In this document: in pieces, positions 1-7,358 of the stretch
How positions within the stretch are numbered: position 1 is the stretch's first letter
Layout: each line of letters opens with the position of its first letter
DNA from: Pseudomonadota bacterium
GTDB taxonomy: Bacteria > Desulfobacterota > Syntrophia > Syntrophales > UBA5619
DNA: 13,306 bases
Assembly (NCBI GenBank): GCA_018896355.1
Contig: JAHIMW010000008.1
Span: forward strand, 1 to 13,306
Reading direction: 5' to 3'
The notes under the pieces: model-generated
What the model saw: the letters and a program-made list of their open reading frames with translations, nothing else
Told to the model about the DNA's origin: nothing
Database searches by the model: none
Translations under genes and position numbers: made by a program

Positions 1-756
1 AAGGACAATAAGCAGGAAAGTGAAGCATCGTTGAAACCATTCTACGAACTATGGAACTCTTATCTGTCGCTCCTTGCGAAAGCGGGATCGGCAGATGACA
101 AAACCCGGATCTCCAGTTCCGTTCCCGAGTGGATCATGAAATTTTCGCAACCGATGTGGGCGACCTATTTTTCGCTCCAGAAGCAATGGATGGGAGGAGG
201 ATCGGAACCGGATCAATGGATGGGCGTTGCCGACCAGGTACGAAAGGCGACGGAGATCTGGTTCAAAACCTGCGAAAAGGAGTTCAAACCTGTTCTCAAT
301 ATCCCGCCTCTCGGTCTGACCCGTTATTCCCAGGAGCGGTTCAATCAGGCGGTGGAGAAATACGGAACCTACCAGGCGGCCTTGACGGACTTCCTGCAGG
401 ATCTCATGGGCCCCATGGAAAAGGCGTTTCAGGCCGTCCAGGAAGAGATCAAAGGAATGGATGAAAAGAACAGGGCTGCGATCAAGGACTCGAAGGCTTT
501 CTATCAACTGTGGATCAAGAAGCTCGAGCAAAACTACATGGCCCTCTTGCGCTCACCGGAATACATAGAACGTATGAGCCGGACTTTCAAGGCTCTGCAG
601 GAATTCCGCGTCAAGAAGCAGCGGCTTTTCATGGATCTCCTTCAGGATTGGCCCGTGCCGACCAACGTGGAAATGGACGAACTGTACAAGGATCTGTATC
701 TCTTAAAAAAGAGGGTCCGCGATCTGGAAAAGAAGGTGAAAGACCATGGCAGATGA
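1..756 (+). CDS. phaE: Class III PHA synthase subunit PhaE, probably 5'-partial
   Basis: Non-catalytic partner of the class III polyhydroxyalkanoate synthase; PhaE binds PhaC and raises its activity at the granule surface in the cytoplasm. The protein is mostly helical and charged. From the TTG at 31 it has a central LGLTRYSQERF stretch (about residues 95-105) followed by helices, and it ends in a heptad-like coiled coil (ELYKDLYLLKKRVRDLEKKV), both typical of PhaE. The frame is open to base 1 with no stop, and family members are usually longer than 241 residues, so the true start is probably just outside the window. A TTG at 31 with AGGAAAG at 14-20 is the only local alternative. The stop overlaps the phaC start by 11 bp, which implies coupled translation. 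Identity rests on the C-terminal pattern plus adjacency to phaC. Confidence 0.87.
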   Translation, partial: KDNKQESEASLKPFYELWNSYLSLLAKAGSADDKTRISSSVPEWIMKFSQPMWATYFSLQKQWMGGGSEPDQWMGVADQVRKATEIWFKTCEKEFKPVLNIPPLGLTRYSQERFNQAVEKYGTYQAALTDFLQDLMGPMEKAFQAVQEEIKGMDEKNRAAIKDSKAFYQLWIKKLEQNYMALLRSPEYIERMSRTFKALQEFRVKKQRLFMDLLQDWPVPTNVEMDELYKDLYLLKKRVRDLEKKVKDHGR

Positions 757-1954
757 AAACATGAAAAAATTCGAGGAAATGATGGAGCCGTTCAAGACGG
801 CCGGCGATCTCCTCATAGCGAAAGCGGCCGGCGATTCGGCCAAGATGTACAATCGCCTCTGCCATGCTCGCGAGATCCTGATGGGGCCGCTCGAAACGGG
901 CATCGCAATGACCCCCTACGATGTGGAATACGAGGAAGATCGCGTCAAGCTCAAGCATTACCACCCGATGGTTGAGACGTGCTACCGTTTTCCGCTGCTC
1001 GTCATCTACGCGCAGGTAAACCGCGAGACGATGCTGGACCTCCAGCCGGGGAAGAGCGTCGTGGAAACCCTTCTTAAGGCGGGCATCGACGTTTACATGA
1101 TCGACTGGGGTTATCCGACGAGGAAGGACCGATACCTCACCTTAGGGGATCACATCAACGGCTATATCGACAACATCGTCGATTATATCCTCGAAAAGCA
1201 CGGCCTGCCGCAACTCCACCTCATGGGCATCTGCATGGGGGGGACGTTCTGCGTCATCTACACGGCCCTGCACGCCGCCAAGGTCAAGAACCTCATCACG
1301 ACCGTGACGCCGACCAATTTTGACACCAAGGACAGCCTTCTCAACGTCTGGGCCGCAGCCATCAACCCTGAAACCATGGTGGAGGCGTACGGGAACATCC
1401 CCGGCGACGTCATGAACATCGCATTTCTCCTTCTCAATCCGGCGCGACTCATGATTGATAAGTACGTTGGTTTCTTGGAGAACATCGACAATAAGGAATT
1501 CGTCGAAAATTTCATCCGCATGGAAAAGTGGATTTTCGACAGTCCCGATCTTCCCGGAGAGACGTTCCGCGAATTTTTCAACATCACCTACAGGGACAAC
1601 CTGCTTATCCAAAACAAATTGAAAATAGATGGGAAACCGGTCGACTTGAAAAAGATCGTTGTGCCCGTCCTGAACATCTACGCCAAGTACGACCACCTGG
1701 TTCCCCCTTCGGCATGCGAACTCCTTACAAAGAACATCGGAAGCGCAGACACGGAAGACCTTTGCCTTGACACGGGACACATAGGCATCTATGTAAGCTC
1801 CAAGACGCAGAGGGAATTCGCCCCGAAGATTATCGGCTGGCTCGCGGAGAGAGACCAGCCGGCGCCTGGATCGAAGAAACCGAAGGCGGCGACGGGCAAA
1901 GCGATAAAGAAAAAAGCGGAAAAGAAGGCGCCGCCAAATGAAAGGATCAAATGA
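746..1954 (+). CDS. phaC: Class III polyhydroxyalkanoate synthase catalytic subunit PhaC
   Basis: Polymerises (R)-3-hydroxyacyl-CoA into polyhydroxyalkanoate and releases CoA. It is an alpha/beta-hydrolase-fold protein of 402 residues. The PHA-synthase version of the lipase box, GICMGG, is at 161-166 with catalytic Cys163. Asp316 lies in YDHLVPP, and His345 lies in DTGHIGIYVS. These match the Cys-Asp-His triad known for the Allochromatium class III enzyme (149/302/331). The length exceeds the roughly 355 residues of classical class III PhaC, mainly because of a Lys/Ala/Pro-rich tail at about 372-402. The ATG at 746 lies inside the end of phaE and is preceded by AAGGTG. The gene end overlaps the first codons of the GAF gene. 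Class III rather than class I is supported by the short length and the PhaE partner. Confidence 0.96.
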   Translation: MADENMKKFEEMMEPFKTAGDLLIAKAAGDSAKMYNRLCHAREILMGPLETGIAMTPYDVEYEEDRVKLKHYHPMVETCYRFPLLVIYAQVNRETMLDLQPGKSVVETLLKAGIDVYMIDWGYPTRKDRYLTLGDHINGYIDNIVDYILEKHGLPQLHLMGICMGGTFCVIYTALHAAKVKNLITTVTPTNFDTKDSLLNVWAAAINPETMVEAYGNIPGDVMNIAFLLLNPARLMIDKYVGFLENIDNKEFVENFIRMEKWIFDSPDLPGETFREFFNITYRDNLLIQNKLKIDGKPVDLKKIVVPVLNIYAKYDHLVPPSACELLTKNIGSADTEDLCLDTGHIGIYVSSKTQREFAPKIIGWLAERDQPAPGSKKPKAATGKAIKKKAEKKAPPNERIK

Positions 1955-3005
1955 CATGCAGGCGAGGAACAACCACTTCGAAGCAATCAGCGACATCAGC
2001 AGGGCTTTCGGAACCACTCTCGATCACGACGAGCTCTTGAATCTGATCGTCAAGAGCGCAGTGAAAGCGATGAAGGCCAAGGCAGCCTGCCTCTTCCTGT
2101 CCGCGGAGGGGGAAAATGACAATTATGTTTCGGTTGCGCAAACCGGACTCTCGAAGAAATGTTTGCACTCGGAAGCAGAACAAGTCAAACAAATCCAGGG
2201 TCTCCTGAAAAAGGAAGGACACATCCACTACCGTGACGCCGTGACGGACCCCCGGGTGCGGAACCGTGAATCGAAGAAGAAGGAGGGCATCGTTTCCATC
2301 CTCATTGTCCCCGTGATCGTGAAGGGCGCGATGATCGGATGCCTTGCCCTTTATGCAGCCGAGGCAAGGGATTTCAGCGGGAAGGAAATCAAGTTTCTTA
2401 CCATCCTCGCTGAACAGGGCGGGATAGCCGTCGAGAACACTCGCCTGATACGGAAAATGCGCGACAATACCCGTATCTTTTTGGAACTGGCTACCGGCAT
2501 CGCCTCCAGCCTTGAGATCTTGACCATTCTCCAGATGCTCACGGAGGACGTGGCAAAGGCCATTGGGGTAAAGGCGGCAACCATCCGCTTCCTCGACGAC
2601 AACCGCAAAACCCTCCGTCTGGCGGCTAGTTACGGGCTTTCCGAAAAATACCTGAACAAGGGACCGATCTCCGCGGAGAAGAGCATCGCTGAGGCGCTTA
2701 AGGGGAAACCCGTCGTCGTGAAGGACGCAAGAAAAGATGCAGGCGTTCAGTACCGGAACGAAAAGAAGGATGAGGGGATTGTCTCGATATTATGCGTGCC
2801 GATCAAGTCGAAAGAAGACGTAATCGGGGTCCTTCGTCTCTACAGCGACAGGGAACGGAATTTTTCGGACGACGAGATCAAGTTCGTGATGGCCTTGGCC
2901 TGTCTGGGCGGCGTCGCCATTCAAAACGCCCACTTCATCACTATGCTCAAGACGGACATCAAGGAATTGCGGAGCGAGCAGTGGATTTTCAATTCCTGGT
3001 TTTGA
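1938..3005 (+). CDS. Tandem GAF-domain protein in the PHA operon
   Basis: A soluble protein of 355 residues made of two GAF domains, at about 30-168 and 195-332, with no membrane segment, signal peptide, HTH, kinase, GGDEF or other output domain. The two halves share an internal repeat: EGIVSIL, then a VP pair, an IG-LxLY strand, (D/N)FS, EIKF and GG(I/V)A(V/I)(E/Q)N. This points to an ancient duplication. GAF domains bind small ligands or mediate dimerisation; the ligand here cannot be read. The ATG at 1938 overlaps phaC by 17 bp. A second in-frame ATG at 1956 has AAAGGA at 1941-1946 with 9 bp spacing, lies 1 bp after the phaC stop, and is an equally good start (349 residues). Its position between phaC and phaJ suggests a role in PHA synthesis or granule control, which is inference. 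Confidence 0.85.
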   Translation: MKGSNDMQARNNHFEAISDISRAFGTTLDHDELLNLIVKSAVKAMKAKAACLFLSAEGENDNYVSVAQTGLSKKCLHSEAEQVKQIQGLLKKEGHIHYRDAVTDPRVRNRESKKKEGIVSILIVPVIVKGAMIGCLALYAAEARDFSGKEIKFLTILAEQGGIAVENTRLIRKMRDNTRIFLELATGIASSLEILTILQMLTEDVAKAIGVKAATIRFLDDNRKTLRLAASYGLSEKYLNKGPISAEKSIAEALKGKPVVVKDARKDAGVQYRNEKKDEGIVSILCVPIKSKEDVIGVLRLYSDRERNFSDDEIKFVMALACLGGVAIQNAHFITMLKTDIKELRSEQWIFNSWF

Positions 3006-3033
3006 CGGATACGCCGTTGATGGGAGGGAGACA

Positions 3034-3456
3034 ATGATTCACGGAAAGACTATCGATCAATTGAAGGTTGGCGATACCGCGGAATTTGCGAAGACGGTCA
3101 CGGAAAGCGACATCTACCTCTTTGCCGGTATAACGGGCGATCTCAATCCCGCGCACATCAACGAAGAGTATGCCAAAAACACGTTCTTCAAGGGGCGCAT
3201 CGCTCATGGGATGATCTCGGCGGGTTTCATCTCCGCCGTGCTCGGAACGCTTCTCCCGGTACCGGGAACAATCTACCTGCGACAGGAACTGAACTTCCTC
3301 GCACCCGTACGCATCGGCGACACGATTACGGCTTGCGCGGAAGTTGTCGAAAAGCTGACCGAAAAGAACCACGTCCGTCTCCGCACGTCCTGTATGAACC
3401 AGGACGGCACAAGAGTCCTGGACGGAGAAGCCACGGTGATGGCGCCCAAGGCGTAA
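3034..3456 (+). CDS. phaJ: MaoC-like (R)-specific enoyl-CoA hydratase PhaJ
   Basis: Hydrates trans-2-enoyl-CoA to (R)-3-hydroxyacyl-CoA, the stereoisomer used by PHA synthase. The 140-residue length is that of a single hot-dog fold, as in PhaJ. The hydratase-2 signature is GDLNPAHINEEYA at 35-47, with the expected catalytic Asp36 and His41, followed by FFKGRIAHGMISAGFIS (51-67). Ser62 lies in the region that forms the acyl pocket in the Aeromonas enzyme. GGGAGG at 3022-3027 sits 6 bp before the ATG. It starts 28 bp after the GAF stop, so it is the last gene of the operon. It links beta-oxidation intermediates to polymer synthesis. Some MaoC homologues act on other acyl-CoAs; the PHA context makes PhaJ the likeliest call. 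Confidence 0.9.
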   Translation: MIHGKTIDQLKVGDTAEFAKTVTESDIYLFAGITGDLNPAHINEEYAKNTFFKGRIAHGMISAGFISAVLGTLLPVPGTIYLRQELNFLAPVRIGDTITACAEVVEKLTEKNHVRLRTSCMNQDGTRVLDGEATVMAPKA

Positions 3457-3461
3457 CATGT

Positions 3462-3575
3462 TTACTTCATCACCCGGGTTGACGCTCTCTTTTCATCGAA
3501 ACGCTTTTTTAAATAGAGTCCCCCGAACTTTAGCGAGTCGATCCTGCCCCTTATGAAGACGTCTTTCAGTTTCAC
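3462..3575 (-). other. Possible 37-codon open frame, unassigned
   Basis: The minus strand is open from a TAG at 3621-3623 to a TAA at 3462-3464. Using the GTG at 3575 gives 37 residues, including KLKDVFIRGRIDSLKFGG and a basic end. No Shine-Dalgarno of any strength precedes the GTG. The residue mix looks more protein-like than the other frames, so it could be the remnant 3' end of a decayed gene, or chance. I recognise no family. Confidence 0.15.
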
Positions 3576-3590
3576 CTTCAGCGCTGAAAG
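3563..3590. repeat. Inverted repeat in the convergent phaJ/TRAP gap
   Basis: CTTTCAG (3563-3569) is repeated inverted as CTGAAAG (3584-3590), and a perfect 12 bp palindrome TTCAGCGCTGAA occupies 3577-3588. The site lies between the 3' ends of two converging operons, where a bidirectional terminator would be expected, but no T-run follows the fold on either strand. The rest of the gap (3457-3661) has one T6 run near 3505 without a hairpin. A terminator role is possible, not shown. Confidence 0.35.
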
Positions 3591-3661
3591 GCCCGCCGCC
3601 GCACCTTCCGGACGACCTGCCTAACCCTTTCCAGGAAACATTTGGCATATGTAGCCGTTCG

Positions 3662-5689
3662 TCATGCCGAAGACGCCGGTCCGCCTTCGCGCTTCCTGCG
3701 GAACCACTGGAGCAGAAAAACTACGAGGAACAGGGCGGCGCCGATCAGGTCGGTCTGGAGCCCCGGCTTGATCAGCAGCAGGGCGGTTACGAGCAGCAGG
3801 GCGGTCTCGTACCACCTCGCTTTGAGCAGGAGGCATCTCTGGACGGCCGCGGCGAGGCAGTAAACCCCGAAGGTAGCCGTCAGCAGGGCAGGGAGGATCT
3901 TCCAGAGGCTGCCGACGAAGAGCAGCTCCGGCGCATAGATGAACATGAACGGAATGATGAAGCCGGCGATTCCGAGCTGGAAAGCGGCCAGCCCCGTCTT
4001 CCAGGGATCGGAGCGGGCGATGCCGGCGGCTGCGTAGGCGGCCAGGGCCACGGGGGGCGTGATGTCGGCACGCGTTCCGAAGTAGAGGATGAACAGGTGG
4101 GCGGCCATCGGCAGGACCCCCATCTGAACGAGGGCGGGGGCCACCAGCGCGGAGATGATGACGTACTGGGCCGTCGTCGGCACGCCCATGCCCAGGAACA
4201 GGCAGGCGATCATCGTGAACGGCAAGGCCAGGTAGAGCTGCCCCATGGAGGCGTCGACAATCATCGAGGAGAACTTGATCCCCAGGCCGGTCATCGTGAT
4301 GGATCCGATAATGATCCCCGCCGCGGCGCAGGCCGCGGCCACCTCCACGGCCCCGATTGCGCCCTCCTCTAACCCTCCCAGGATATTCTTCACGAAGGCC
4401 TTCAGCGATTCTTTCCTGACGAGACTCATGATGAATGAGGTGACGATGGTGGCGATGATCGCCCAGAAGACGGCCCGCTCCGGAGAGAAGTCCTGCATCA
4501 GGAAGGCGATCAGCAGAAAGATGGAGAAAAGATGGTGCCAGCCCGCGGCGAAGGCGGCGCCGATCTTCGGCAGCTCGTTCCGCGGCAGGCCGCTGAGGCC
4601 CAGGGATACGGCCCGGAAGTGTACCTGCATGAATGTCGAAAAGAAGGCGAGGGTCGCCGGGATGGCGGCGGCGATGCAGACTTTATAGTAGGGAACGGAG
4701 AGAAACTCCGCCATGATGAAGGCGGCGGCCCCCATGATGGGCGGCATGATCTGCCCCATCGTAGACGACGACGCCTCGACGCCGCCGGCGAAATGGGCAG
4801 GATAGCCGGTCCGCTTCATCAGGGGGATGGTGAATGTCCCCGTGGTGACCGTATTGGCGACCGAGCTTCCCGAGATCATCCCGAAGAAGGTGCTGGAAAC
4901 GACGGCGGCCTTCGCCGGTCCTCCCCTCGTCCAGCCGGTAAGGGCGAAGGCCACATCGGTGAAGAACTGGCCGGCGCCCGTTTTTCTGAGCAGGGCGCCG
5001 TAGAGGATGAACAGGAGGATGAAATTGGCCGACACCCCGATGGGGACGCCGAAGATGCCGTCCGTCGAGAGAGACAGGTAAGTGGAAAGTCGCTGGATGC
5101 TGTATCCCTTGTGGGCCAGGACATCCGGCAGATAGGGGCCGAACAGCGCGTAGCCGATGAAGACGAGGGCGATCAGTGGAACGGCCAGACCCGCGGCCCG
5201 CCGGGCCGCCTCCAGGACGATCAGAACCAGGATGGTACCCATGACGACGTCCATCGTGCCGTAGGTTCCCGCCCGTTTCATGATGCTGGTGGAATAGATG
5301 AAGATCCACACGCAGATGCCCACCGAGACGACAAGAAAGATTACATCGGGTGCGGACATGCGCGTCAGCGGCGACCTCTTTTTGGAAAACGGGTAGAGGG
5401 CGAACAGCATTACGGACATGAACAGCCAGTGCAGCGCGCGGTGGTCCAGCGCGAAGAACGGGTGAAAATAGGCATATAACAAATGATATAAGGATGTGAG
5501 TACGGCCACGATGGAGATGAGCAGGGCGGGAAGGTCCTTGTATTCGCGCTTCCGTTCAAATTCATCGAGGACTTCTCTCGCGTGACGCTCCGCCAGCGCC
5601 TCTTCCGTTTCCTGTTCCGTCACGGCGATGCCTGGGATCGCCGGCGCTTTCTCTATTTTCTGTTGACGCTCTTCGTTGCGCGGATCCAT
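3662..5689 (-). CDS. TRAP transporter fused permease (TAXI type)
   Basis: Membrane component of a TRAP transporter in which the small and large permease subunits are fused, as is usual for TAXI systems; it drives uptake with an ion gradient. The 675 residues begin with a charged cytoplasmic stretch (1-50), then small-subunit-like helices at about 53-180, then the large DctM-like domain. Family motifs are GSSVANTVTTGTFTIPLMKR (274-293), ASSSTMGQIMPPIMGAAAFI (306-325), GVPTTAQYV (502-510) and ADITPPVALAAYAAAGIA (541-558). A longer open frame reaches 5821, but the ATG at 5689 is preferred. It has a G-rich ribosome site (GGGGGGAG) about 6 bp upstream, and the extra N-terminus is Pro/Arg-rich and unlike a membrane protein. 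The start overlaps the DUF1850 gene end by 37 bp. The substrate is unknown; a carboxylate is likely from context. Confidence 0.93.
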   Translation of the reverse strand: MDPRNEERQQKIEKAPAIPGIAVTEQETEEALAERHAREVLDEFERKREYKDLPALLISIVAVLTSLYHLLYAYFHPFFALDHRALHWLFMSVMLFALYPFSKKRSPLTRMSAPDVIFLVVSVGICVWIFIYSTSIMKRAGTYGTMDVVMGTILVLIVLEAARRAAGLAVPLIALVFIGYALFGPYLPDVLAHKGYSIQRLSTYLSLSTDGIFGVPIGVSANFILLFILYGALLRKTGAGQFFTDVAFALTGWTRGGPAKAAVVSSTFFGMISGSSVANTVTTGTFTIPLMKRTGYPAHFAGGVEASSSTMGQIMPPIMGAAAFIMAEFLSVPYYKVCIAAAIPATLAFFSTFMQVHFRAVSLGLSGLPRNELPKIGAAFAAGWHHLFSIFLLIAFLMQDFSPERAVFWAIIATIVTSFIMSLVRKESLKAFVKNILGGLEEGAIGAVEVAAACAAAGIIIGSITMTGLGIKFSSMIVDASMGQLYLALPFTMIACLFLGMGVPTTAQYVIISALVAPALVQMGVLPMAAHLFILYFGTRADITPPVALAAYAAAGIARSDPWKTGLAAFQLGIAGFIIPFMFIYAPELLFVGSLWKILPALLTATFGVYCLAAAVQRCLLLKARWYETALLLVTALLLIKPGLQTDLIGAALFLVVFLLQWFRRKREGGPASSA

Positions 5690-6135
5690 ATTGAATCTCC
5701 CCCCCTGGCGATGGACAACAGCGGCACGTCCCGGCCGTGAAGAGTCAGGACATGGTTGGCGACTTTCCCTACCCGGAGCAAAAACCGCGGGAAAGGCCGG
5801 TGCAGGCGCACCCGGGTCCACTCTCCGGTAAAGTCGGTTTTCCCGACATCGGGGTGGGACTCCAGACCCGCCCCATACCAGCGATAGCTTTCTTCGATCA
5901 GAACGATTAGTCCATCACTCCCAATCTGGAACAGATCATGAACCGGTGTATTATCGGAGGAGTGGCGGTAATCGATCGTGAAATAATCTCCTGGCTTTAC
6001 GGGGGATTCCCAGAGCACCTCTTCCCCTGCCGTTCTGACGATTTGGAAAGTCAGGCTTTCCTCCGTAGGAGTAACGGCCGCCGCCTGACCCGCAAGGGAC
6101 AGGAGGGTCAATAACAGGCAGATGATCTTGCACAT
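5653..6135 (-). CDS. DUF1850 exported protein, TRAP-TAXI partner
   Basis: A 160-residue protein with a cleavable-looking signal peptide (MCKIICLLLTLLSLAGQAAA, residues 1-20), so probably periplasmic. Conserved stretches match DUF1850: YRHS (56-59), TPVHDLFQI (63-71), RWYGAGL (85-91) and RVGKVANH (121-128). DUF1850 genes are known neighbours of TAXI TRAP transporters, but their biochemical role is not established. GGAGGG sits about 5 bp before the ATG. The 3' end overlaps the permease start by 37 bp, so the two are likely translated together. A role in assembly or substrate hand-over between binding protein and permease would be inference. Confidence 0.85.
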   Translation of the reverse strand: MCKIICLLLTLLSLAGQAAAVTPTEESLTFQIVRTAGEEVLWESPVKPGDYFTIDYRHSSDNTPVHDLFQIGSDGLIVLIEESYRWYGAGLESHPDVGKTDFTGEWTRVRLHRPFPRFLLRVGKVANHVLTLHGRDVPLLSIARGGDSIWIRATKSVNRK

Positions 6136-6184
6136 GAAAGCCCTCCGTCCCCTTTGTTCTTCGCCGATCAGCGGAGAGTGAGAG

Positions 6185-6206
6185 GGGGGGCCGCCGCCGG
6201 CCCCCC
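6185..6206. promoter_or_regulatory. GC-rich intercistronic hairpin
   Basis: In the 113 bp between the binding-protein stop and the DUF1850 start, a perfect 9 bp inverted repeat (GGGGGGCCG at 6185-6193 against CGGCCCCCC at 6198-6206) encloses a 4-base loop. Every pair is G-C. On the transcribed minus strand it is not followed by a T-run, so it is unlikely to be a complete intrinsic terminator. An mRNA-stabilising or partially terminating element that favours the upstream binding protein is the likeliest role. Confidence 0.55.
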
Positions 6207-6248
6207 GCGGATTTGTTCGTTACCCCGGACCTTCCGAAACGGGACCTT

Positions 6249-7220
6249 CTATTTGAATGCCCCCACTTCCTTGAAATACTTCGCCGCACCGGGATGCAGC
6301 GGAAGCGGACTGTTGACCGCGTTCTGCGGCGTCAACTGGGCCGCTACCGGATGAACGTTGATCAGGGCATACTTTCCCTCCTTGACGTTGCTGTAGATCG
6401 CTTTCACGACCTTGTAAGCCACGTCATCCTTCATATTCTTGTTGGCGATCATCACGTTGGAATCGCCCAGGCACAGGACGTCCTGATCCACCTTGGAGTA
6501 GGTCTTGCCCGGGATGACGATCTTTACGTAATAGGGGTGCTTCTTGACGATCTTGTCCGCCAGCTTCTGGTCGACCGGAACCAGGACGATGTCGCGGGTC
6601 GCCGCAAGATCCATGACTGCCGAGCCCGGATAGGCGAAGTTGAAGAAGACCGCGTCCACGACCCCGTCCTTGAGAGCCTGGACCGATTCCGTCTGCGAAA
6701 GATTGGCGATCGTGAGGTCCTTCTCCAAATTGAACCCTGCCTCCTCGAGAATGATCTTTGCCATTGTGGAGCACCCGCTGCCGGGAACGTCGATCGAAAC
6801 CTTCTTGCCCTTGAGATCGGCGATGCTCTTGATCCCGGACTGGGCCGTCGTCACGAGGTGCTGTGGCGCCGGGTACATCTGGAACAGGGCGACGACATCG
6901 TATTTCTTTTCAAAGGGCGCCTTGCCCTGGGAGGCGTTGTAGCCGACGCTTCCCATGACCATCCCCATGTCCGAATCGCCGTTGCCGACGAGACGGCTGT
7001 TTTCCACCGAGGCCCCCGTGGATTCGGCGGCGCAGCGGAAGCCCTCCACGGTTTTCTGAACGATGACGGACATGCCGCCACCGAGCGGGTAGTAGGCCCC
7101 GCCGGGGCTTCCCGATGCGAGTGTCAGGAAGATCTTCTTTTCCGCAGCGAACGTCTGGACCGCAAACCCCAGGGACGCTGCCATCAAGACTGCCAATACA
7201 GTGATCATTGAACGTTTCAT
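6249..7220 (-). CDS. TAXI-family TRAP solute-binding protein
   Basis: Periplasmic receptor that captures the substrate and delivers it to the TRAP permease. It has 323 residues. The signal peptide is MKRSMITVLAVLMAASLGFAVQ to about AEKK (cleavage near residue 26). The TAXI hallmark ASGSPGGAYYPLGGGM is at 35-50, with STGASVENSRLV (67-78), VPGSGCSTMAK (145-155) and the C-terminal PLHPGAAKYFKEVG (307-320). The frame is open to an ATG at 7241, but the ATG at 7220 is chosen because a near-perfect AAAGGAGGGT lies 7 bp upstream (7227-7236) and it gives a normal signal peptide. TAXI proteins bind glutamate, alpha-ketoglutarate or other small carboxylates in characterised cases; the ligand here is unknown. 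It is the first transporter gene of the operon, 138 bp after the hydratase stop. Confidence 0.94.
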   Translation of the reverse strand: MKRSMITVLAVLMAASLGFAVQTFAAEKKIFLTLASGSPGGAYYPLGGGMSVIVQKTVEGFRCAAESTGASVENSRLVGNGDSDMGMVMGSVGYNASQGKAPFEKKYDVVALFQMYPAPQHLVTTAQSGIKSIADLKGKKVSIDVPGSGCSTMAKIILEEAGFNLEKDLTIANLSQTESVQALKDGVVDAVFFNFAYPGSAVMDLAATRDIVLVPVDQKLADKIVKKHPYYVKIVIPGKTYSKVDQDVLCLGDSNVMIANKNMKDDVAYKVVKAIYSNVKEGKYALINVHPVAAQLTPQNAVNSPLPLHPGAAKYFKEVGAFK

Positions 7221-7358
7221 TTTCTTACCCTCCTTTGTCATTGGCTATTTGTTTTCTTTTGGAACCGATCCATCCGATCCGCTCCTCCATTGCCTTCGTT
7301 ACCGACCCTCCTATCCAAGTTGCGGGTGAAAGATCGTCTGGGAGGCGCCCCGTCTCCT

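Noticed and set aside
1142..2017. Long minus-strand open frame (291 codons) opposite phaC
   Set aside because: It lies antisense to a clear phaC with an intact catalytic triad. Its product is Arg/Val/Asp-rich without recognisable motifs, as expected of a codon-bias shadow.
3499..3516. T6 run after phaJ as an intrinsic terminator
   Set aside because: No stem could be formed from the bases immediately upstream of the T-run on the plus strand.
4532..5479. Long plus-strand open frame (315 codons) opposite the TRAP permease
   Set aside because: The translation is highly Gly/Asp/Arg-rich and low in hydrophobic order; the opposite strand encodes an intact permease with family motifs.
5690..5821. 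N-terminal extension of the TRAP permease to an ATG at 5821
   Set aside because: The 44 extra residues are Pro/Arg-rich and overlap DUF1850 coding; the ATG at 5689 has its own G-rich ribosome site.
6213..7211. Plus-strand open frame (332 codons) opposite the TAXI binding protein
   Set aside because: It mirrors the binding-protein gene almost exactly, has no ribosome site, and has no familiar motif.
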